Below are positions 60,008 through 64,000 of a stretch of 64,000 nt of DNA, one piece after another. Origin of the DNA: DAIDKA01 sp036498905. Its GTDB lineage: Bacteria > Pseudomonadota > Gammaproteobacteria > Steroidobacterales > Steroidobacteraceae. Below the pieces are notes generated by a model that saw only the letters and a list, made by a program, of their open reading frames with translations, ran no database searches and was not told the DNA's origin. The position numbers were made by a program, and so were the translations under genes. The stretch spans positions 1 through 64,000 of the forward strand of contig DASYER010000077.1 in the NCBI GenBank assembly GCA_036498905.1, written 5' to 3'. Within the stretch, counting starts at the first letter, position 1; the number at the start of each line of letters is the position of its first letter.

Positions 60008-61300
60008 ATGCTCGTAGGCTCGCAGGTTCGACGCGTCGCGATCATCGGGGGGGTTCGCATCCCCTTCGCCCGCGCCTATGGCGCATATGCCGCGGCCGGT
60101 AACCAGGACATGCTGACGCAGACCCTGCGGGCTGTCGTCGACCGTTACAAGCTCACCGGCGAGCACTTGGGCGATGTCATCGCCGGCGCGGTAATCAAGC
60201 ATTCCCGGGACTACAACCTGGTGCGCGAAAGCGTGCTGTCCTCGGGCCTGGCGCCCTCCACCCCGGGCCTCGACATCCAGCGCGCCTGCGGCACCAGCCT
60301 CGAAGCGGCCATCCTCGTCGGCAACAAAATCGCCCTGGGACAGATGGATGCCGGCATTGCCGGCGGGGTCGATTCGATCAGCGATCCGCCGATTGTTTAT
60401 CCGCGCGCCTACCAGCAGCTGCTGTTGCGCAGCTACATGGGCCGCTCGGCCATGGCCCGCATCAAACCCTTCTTCGGCCTGCGCCCGCGCCACTTCAAAC
60501 CGGTAATGCTGGGTGTCGTGGAACCGCGCACCGGTCTGAGCATGGGTCAGAGCATGGAGCTGACGGCGCAGAAATGGCATATCACTCGTGCCGCGCAGGA
60601 CGAGCTGGCCTATGAGAGTCATCGCAAGGCGGCGGCGGCCTGGAAGGAAGGATTCTACGAGGATCTGGTGGTGCCCTTCCGCGGGCTGGCGGCCGACAAC
60701 AATATGCGTGCGGATACCAGTCCGGAAAAGCTGGCCAAGCTGCGCCCCGTGTTTGATCTGAGCTCCGCCGGCACGCTCACCGCCGGCAACAGTACCCCTT
60801 TGACCGACGGCGCCAGCGCCGTACTGCTGGCTTCCGAAGACTGGGCGCGTCAGCATGGTCTGCCGGTGCTCGCGTACCTGTCGTATGGCAAGGCGTGGGC
60901 GGTTGATTTCGTCAGTGGCGCCGAGGGCCTGCTGATGGCACCCGCCTATGCCGTCGCCGCCATGCTGAAAGATGCGGGCCTGGGGCTGGGTGACTTCGAC
61001 TACTACGAGCTGCACGAGGCCTTCGCGGCCCAGGTGCTGGCGACCCTGGCCGCCTGGGAGTCCGACGAATACTGCCGCACCGCACTCAAACTTCCGCAGG
61101 CCCTGGGCAGCATCAATCGGGCACGTTTGAACGTAAAAGGCGGCAGCGTCGCCCTCGGACATCCATTCGCGGCAACCGGGACGCGCATCGTTGCGAGTCT
61201 TGCCAAAATATTGGCGGCAGATCACAGCGCCAAGCGCGGTTTGATATCAGTGTGTACGGCAGGTGGTATGGGAGTCACCGCAATTCTCGAGCGCGCGTAA
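60008..61300 (+). CDS. Acetyl-CoA acyltransferase (thiolase), FadI-like
   Basis: About 430 residues, starting at an ATG preceded by GGAGG. It is a thiolase-fold enzyme for acyl-CoA degradation or acetoacetyl-CoA metabolism. The nucleophilic Cys is in QRACGTSLEAA (~95), the His in GGSVALGHPFAATG (~385) and the second Cys in CTAGGMGVT (~417). The length and the extended middle region fit the FadI group of the beta-oxidation complex. The FadJ partner is not adjacent, so a stand-alone role is possible. Confidence 0.9.
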   Translation: MLVGSQVRRVAIIGGVRIPFARAYGAYAAAGNQDMLTQTLRAVVDRYKLTGEHLGDVIAGAVIKHSRDYNLVRESVLSSGLAPSTPGLDIQRACGTSLEAAILVGNKIALGQMDAGIAGGVDSISDPPIVYPRAYQQLLLRSYMGRSAMARIKPFFGLRPRHFKPVMLGVVEPRTGLSMGQSMELTAQKWHITRAAQDELAYESHRKAAAAWKEGFYEDLVVPFRGLAADNNMRADTSPEKLAKLRPVFDLSSAGTLTAGNSTPLTDGASAVLLASEDWARQHGLPVLAYLSYGKAWAVDFVSGAEGLLMAPAYAVAAMLKDAGLGLGDFDYYELHEAFAAQVLATLAAWESDEYCRTALKLPQALGSINRARLNVKGGSVALGHPFAATGTRIVASLAKILAADHSAKRGLISVCTAGGMGVTAILERA

Positions 61301-61343
61301 GATATGATGCGAACCTGCTCCCTGGGGGCCGCACGACTCACCG

Positions 61344-62873
61344 ATGGCATCTGAACAAGAACTGCGTCAAAAATATCGCGACGCCCTGGCGCAGCTGGAG
61401 GCGCACGAAACCCAATCCGGCCAGCTCGAAGGCGTCCTGAAACTGCTGATCGGGCGACTGTGCCTCGCCGGCCGCGGGCGCGACGCCCGGCTCGATGAAG
61501 AGCTGCGCAAGATCGGGACTTTCACCCGAAATCGTCTCGAGATCGCCCAGATCAATGCGGCCCTGGAGCCGCTGACCCGGGCGGTCGCGGCGCTGGATCA
61601 GATCAGTTCGGAGACGGTCAACATGCTGCGGGGGCCGGATTCGCCGGCGGGCGATACGACCGGCAATCGACCAGGGCCGGCCGCGCCGGCCCCGGTGCCG
61701 AAGGGCGCGGTGCCGCTGTCGACGACCCAGACCCAGCGGGCGCTGCATTCGACCACCCAGACCCACAAGATTCCCCCCGCGATGCCGGCCCCGGTGCGGC
61801 CGGGCGCGCCGGCCGCAGGCCCTACCGAGCCGGCGACACGCATCCACACGGCGCTCGCCCAGATGCTCGAACGGCTCTCGGCGCTGCCGGAACTGCGTCC
61901 GGCGATCAGTGCCCTGCATGACCGCACCTTCGATGACCTGTCTTCGGATGAACTCGCCGAACGGCTCGAACGGGTCACCAACCTGATCGGCGAGCAGCGC
62001 ACCTCGCTGCTGCGCGAAAAGCGCGATATCGAGGACATGCTGGTACAGATCGATTCGCGCCTCGAAGCGATCTCCGCATTCTTCTCCTTCGAGGAGCAGG
62101 ATCGCAGCGACACCCGCGAGAGCAGCACCAAGCTGAACATGCTGGTCATGGGCGAGGTCAACGAGATCTCCAGCGACATGACGCAGGCCGGCACGCTGCA
62201 CGAGCTGCGCGGCCGGGTCGGAAATCGCCTCGTGGCCATCAACACCCACCTGGAGGACTTCCGCAATCGCGAGGAGGAGCGCCTGAGCGCACAGGTGGAC
62301 CGCACCATGAGCCTGCGCGCCCGTGTCGAGGAGCTGGAGCGCGAAAGCCGCGTCCTGCAGAACAGCCTGCAGGAGGAGCAGCGCGCCGCCATGATCGATG
62401 CGCTCACCGGAATACCGAATCGCGCCGCCTACGATGACCGCATGTCCCATGAGTTCGCACGCTGGCAGCGGCACGGCGGCACCATCACGATCGCCGCATG
62501 GGACGTGGACAACTTCAAGAGCATCAACGACGAGTTCGGCCACATGGCCGGTGACAAGGTCCTGCGCATCCTCGGCCAGCACATGGCGCGCAGCGTCCGC
62601 GGCACGGACTTCCTGGCGCGCTACGGCGGGGAGGAGTTCCTGATGATCATGGTCGGTATGGACGCCGAGCAGGCGCTGAAGGCCTGCAACAAGATCCGCG
62701 CGGGGATCCAGGCCATCGCCTTCCATTTCCGTGACCGGCCCGTCACGGTGACGGCCTCCTGCGGGATTACGACCTTCCGCATGGGAGATGTGCCGGAAAT
62801 GGCCTTTGAACGGGCCGACGGTGCGCTGTACGAGGCCAAGGACGGCGGGCGCAATCGCTGCGTGGTGCGCTGA
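61344..62873 (+). CDS. Diguanylate cyclase with coiled-coil N-terminus
   Basis: 509 residues. The N-terminal ~110 residues are helical, followed by a Pro-rich linker (~105-160) and a helical/coiled-coil segment (~170-345). A GGDEF domain occupies ~350-509 with an active RYGGEEF motif. An RGTD five residues before it is an intact inhibitory I-site. It should make c-di-GMP from two GTP with product inhibition. No membrane helix is seen. The layout recalls DgcP-like cyclases, which is a loose comparison. It is 43 nt downstream of the thiolase gene. Confidence 0.93.
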   Translation: MASEQELRQKYRDALAQLEAHETQSGQLEGVLKLLIGRLCLAGRGRDARLDEELRKIGTFTRNRLEIAQINAALEPLTRAVAALDQISSETVNMLRGPDSPAGDTTGNRPGPAAPAPVPKGAVPLSTTQTQRALHSTTQTHKIPPAMPAPVRPGAPAAGPTEPATRIHTALAQMLERLSALPELRPAISALHDRTFDDLSSDELAERLERVTNLIGEQRTSLLREKRDIEDMLVQIDSRLEAISAFFSFEEQDRSDTRESSTKLNMLVMGEVNEISSDMTQAGTLHELRGRVGNRLVAINTHLEDFRNREEERLSAQVDRTMSLRARVEELERESRVLQNSLQEEQRAAMIDALTGIPNRAAYDDRMSHEFARWQRHGGTITIAAWDVDNFKSINDEFGHMAGDKVLRILGQHMARSVRGTDFLARYGGEEFLMIMVGMDAEQALKACNKIRAGIQAIAFHFRDRPVTVTASCGITTFRMGDVPEMAFERADGALYEAKDGGRNRCVVR

Positions 62874-62919
62874 GGGGACTGCGGCGGTATCCTTGGCGGC
62901 CTGGCTGAGGAGTATCCCA

Positions 62920-63600
62920 ATGAGCGAATTCACGACCCTCATGGCCCGCGACGGCCACGAATTCAATGCCTGGTTGGCGGCGCCGGCCGGCAAGCCGCGC
63001 GGGGCGGTCGTCGTCATCCAGGAAATCTTCGGCGTCAATGCCCACATCCGCGCGGTCACGGACAGTTTCGCCGCCGAGGGCTACGTGGCTATCGCGCCCG
63101 CGCTGTTCGATCGGGTGCGCAAGGGCATCGAGCTGGGCTACAACGCCGATACCATGAAGGAGGGCTTCGGCTACGTGCAGCAGCTGCAGCCGGAGAAGAC
63201 CCTGCTGGACCTGGCGGCCTGCATTGCCGTGGTCAAGCACGCCGGACGAGTGGGCGTCATGGGCTTCTGCTGGGGCGGCAAGATGGCCTACCTTTGCGCC
63301 TGTGAACTGCCCGTCGCCTGTGGCGTTGCCTATTACGGCGGCGGGATCGCGAAGGAGCTGGCGCGCACACCCAAGTGCCCGATGCTGTACCACTTCGGCG
63401 GCAAGGACACCCACATCCCGGCAAGCGACGTCGAGCAGATCCGGACCGCCGATCCCCGCGGCACCGTTTACATCTACCCCGAGGCGGATCACGGTTTCAA
63501 CTGCGACATGCGCGGCAGCTTCAATGCCGAAGCCTCGCAGCTGGCGCGCCAGCGCACCCTGGCTTTCCTCGCGCAGCACCTGCGCGGCGAAGCCCAGTAG
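62920..63600 (+). CDS. Dienelactone hydrolase family protein
   Basis: About 226 residues. The ATG at 62920 has a TGAGGAG site. An N-terminal VVVIQEIFGVNAHIRAV and the nucleophile elbow GFCWGG near residue 118 (Cys nucleophile, typical of dienelactone hydrolases) are clear. The Asp (GKDTHIP, ~165) and His (YPEADHGFNC, ~200) of the triad are present. It probably hydrolyses a lactone or ester of unknown identity. It lies 46 nt after the cyclase gene and 19 nt before hemH, so co-transcription is plausible. Confidence 0.92.
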   Translation: MSEFTTLMARDGHEFNAWLAAPAGKPRGAVVVIQEIFGVNAHIRAVTDSFAAEGYVAIAPALFDRVRKGIELGYNADTMKEGFGYVQQLQPEKTLLDLAACIAVVKHAGRVGVMGFCWGGKMAYLCACELPVACGVAYYGGGIAKELARTPKCPMLYHFGGKDTHIPASDVEQIRTADPRGTVYIYPEADHGFNCDMRGSFNAEASQLARQRTLAFLAQHLRGEAQ

Positions 63601-63619
63601 CCGCGCACCCAGGCATCCC

Positions 63620-64000
63620 TTGCGCTACATCAGTTCACCGGACTTCAGGCAGGATGCCGAGCGCATCGGCATCCTGCTGGTCAATACCGGCACGCCCGAC
63701 AGCCTCGAGCTGCGCGACATCCGCCGCTACCTGGGCAAGTTCCTGAGCGATCCGCGGGTCATCGAACTGCCGCGCTGGCTGTGGCTGCCGATCCTGCACG
63801 GCTACCTGCTGCGTACCCGCCCGCGCCGTTCGCAGTCCAAGTACCGCAGGATCTGGACGGATCAGGGGTCCCCGCTGCTGAGCCTGTCGCGCGAACTGCG
63901 CGGCCAGCTCGCCAGCGCCCTCGCGCAGCGGGCGCTGGCGCCATTCTCGGTGGAGCTGGGCATGCTGTATTCGACACCCAGTGTCTCCGCGGGGCTCTTG
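63620..64000 (+). CDS. hemH: Ferrochelatase, N-terminal part (cut by window end)
   Basis: 127 residues are visible. The enzyme inserts ferrous iron into protoporphyrin IX in the last step of haem synthesis. The start of the family pattern is clear: GILLVNTGTPDSLELRDIRR, FLSDPRVIELPRWLWLPILHGYLL and SKYRRIWTDQGSPLL. The best start is a TTG at 63620, which gives an RYISSPDFRQ lead-in similar to other gammaproteobacterial HemH proteins. No strong ribosome site is seen. The 3' part lies outside the window. Confidence 0.93.
   Translation, partial: MRYISSPDFRQDAERIGILLVNTGTPDSLELRDIRRYLGKFLSDPRVIELPRWLWLPILHGYLLRTRPRRSQSKYRRIWTDQGSPLLSLSRELRGQLASALAQRALAPFSVELGMLYSTPSVSAGLL

Noticed and set aside
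1..64000. tRNA, rRNA, insertion sequences or prophage genes
   Set aside because: Reading the intergenic gaps and all frames gave no candidate with supporting structure or protein motif.

Overview
The window is about 64 kb of GC-rich chromosome. It has dense, mostly co-directional gene runs, very short intergenic gaps, and high-GC shadow reading frames opposite most genes. The housekeeping genes (ilvA, ilvB, ilvN, a GlnK-type PII gene, gshA of the proteobacterial type, fadI-like thiolase, hemH) and a tandem-duplicated UvrA point to a gammaproteobacterium. My best guess is something near the Steroidobacterales/Nevskiales/Xanthomonadales, judged by protein resemblance only. I see no rRNA, tRNA, insertion sequence, prophage or CRISPR array.

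Layout. 1-5.8 kb: a double-length UvrA (5' end cut by the window) with a coupled zinc-ribbon protein. 5.8-10 kb: a c-di-GMP block, made of a SPOR-domain protein under a GEMM-I c-di-GMP riboswitch and a GGDEF/EAL protein whose EAL domain lacks a metal-binding Asp. 10-13.6 kb: a reverse-strand run of TPR-methyltransferase, Ser/Thr kinase and atypical SDR. 13.6-17.4 kb: a DUF885 metallopeptidase-like protein, a DUF4870 membrane protein and ilvA. 17.4-22.7 kb: a reverse-strand operon of putative porin, periplasmic coiled coil, ExbB-type channel fused to DUF2341 and LamG domains, ExbD and TonB. 22.9-38.7 kb: an orphan GspC-like gene, a small secreted protein, a 3429-residue two-partner-secretion exoprotein with its TpsB transporter, a PstS-like secreted protein ending in a strong terminator, and a VPLPA-CTERM protein. 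38.9-46.1 kb: an unusual fusion of a Gly-rich sorting-signal protein to a DsbC-like protein, a PrsT-like TPR lipoprotein, and a WecA-type sugar-phosphate transferase. This looks like part of a PEP-CTERM/exopolysaccharide region, but no exosortase is visible.

46.1-51.6 kb: a tight operon of alpha/beta-hydrolase pseudoenzyme, FHA coiled-coil protein, CLC channel and secreted NTF2-like protein. 51.7-53.9 kb: a small lipoprotein, a double-VOC protein with a long histone-H1-like Lys/Ala tail, and a surface-antigen-like protein. 53.9-58.3 kb: divergent ilvB and ilvN, a thioredoxin-like [2Fe-2S] ferredoxin, a PII gene with a recognisable sigma-54 promoter and two NtrC-like sites, and an unknown Arg-rich protein. 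58.3-64 kb: gshA, thiolase, a diguanylate cyclase with an intact I-site, dienelactone hydrolase and the start of hemH.

The most interesting ensemble is 17.4-38.7 kb. An energised TonB/ExbBD-porin operon, an orphan GspC, a DUF3739-type TPS exoprotein pair and a phosphate-binding-like secreted protein sit together. From memory this recalls the gene content of the Pseudomonas aeruginosa VreAIR/PUMA3-hxc-pdt phosphate-starvation region. The resemblance is inferred and no Pho box could be supported here.
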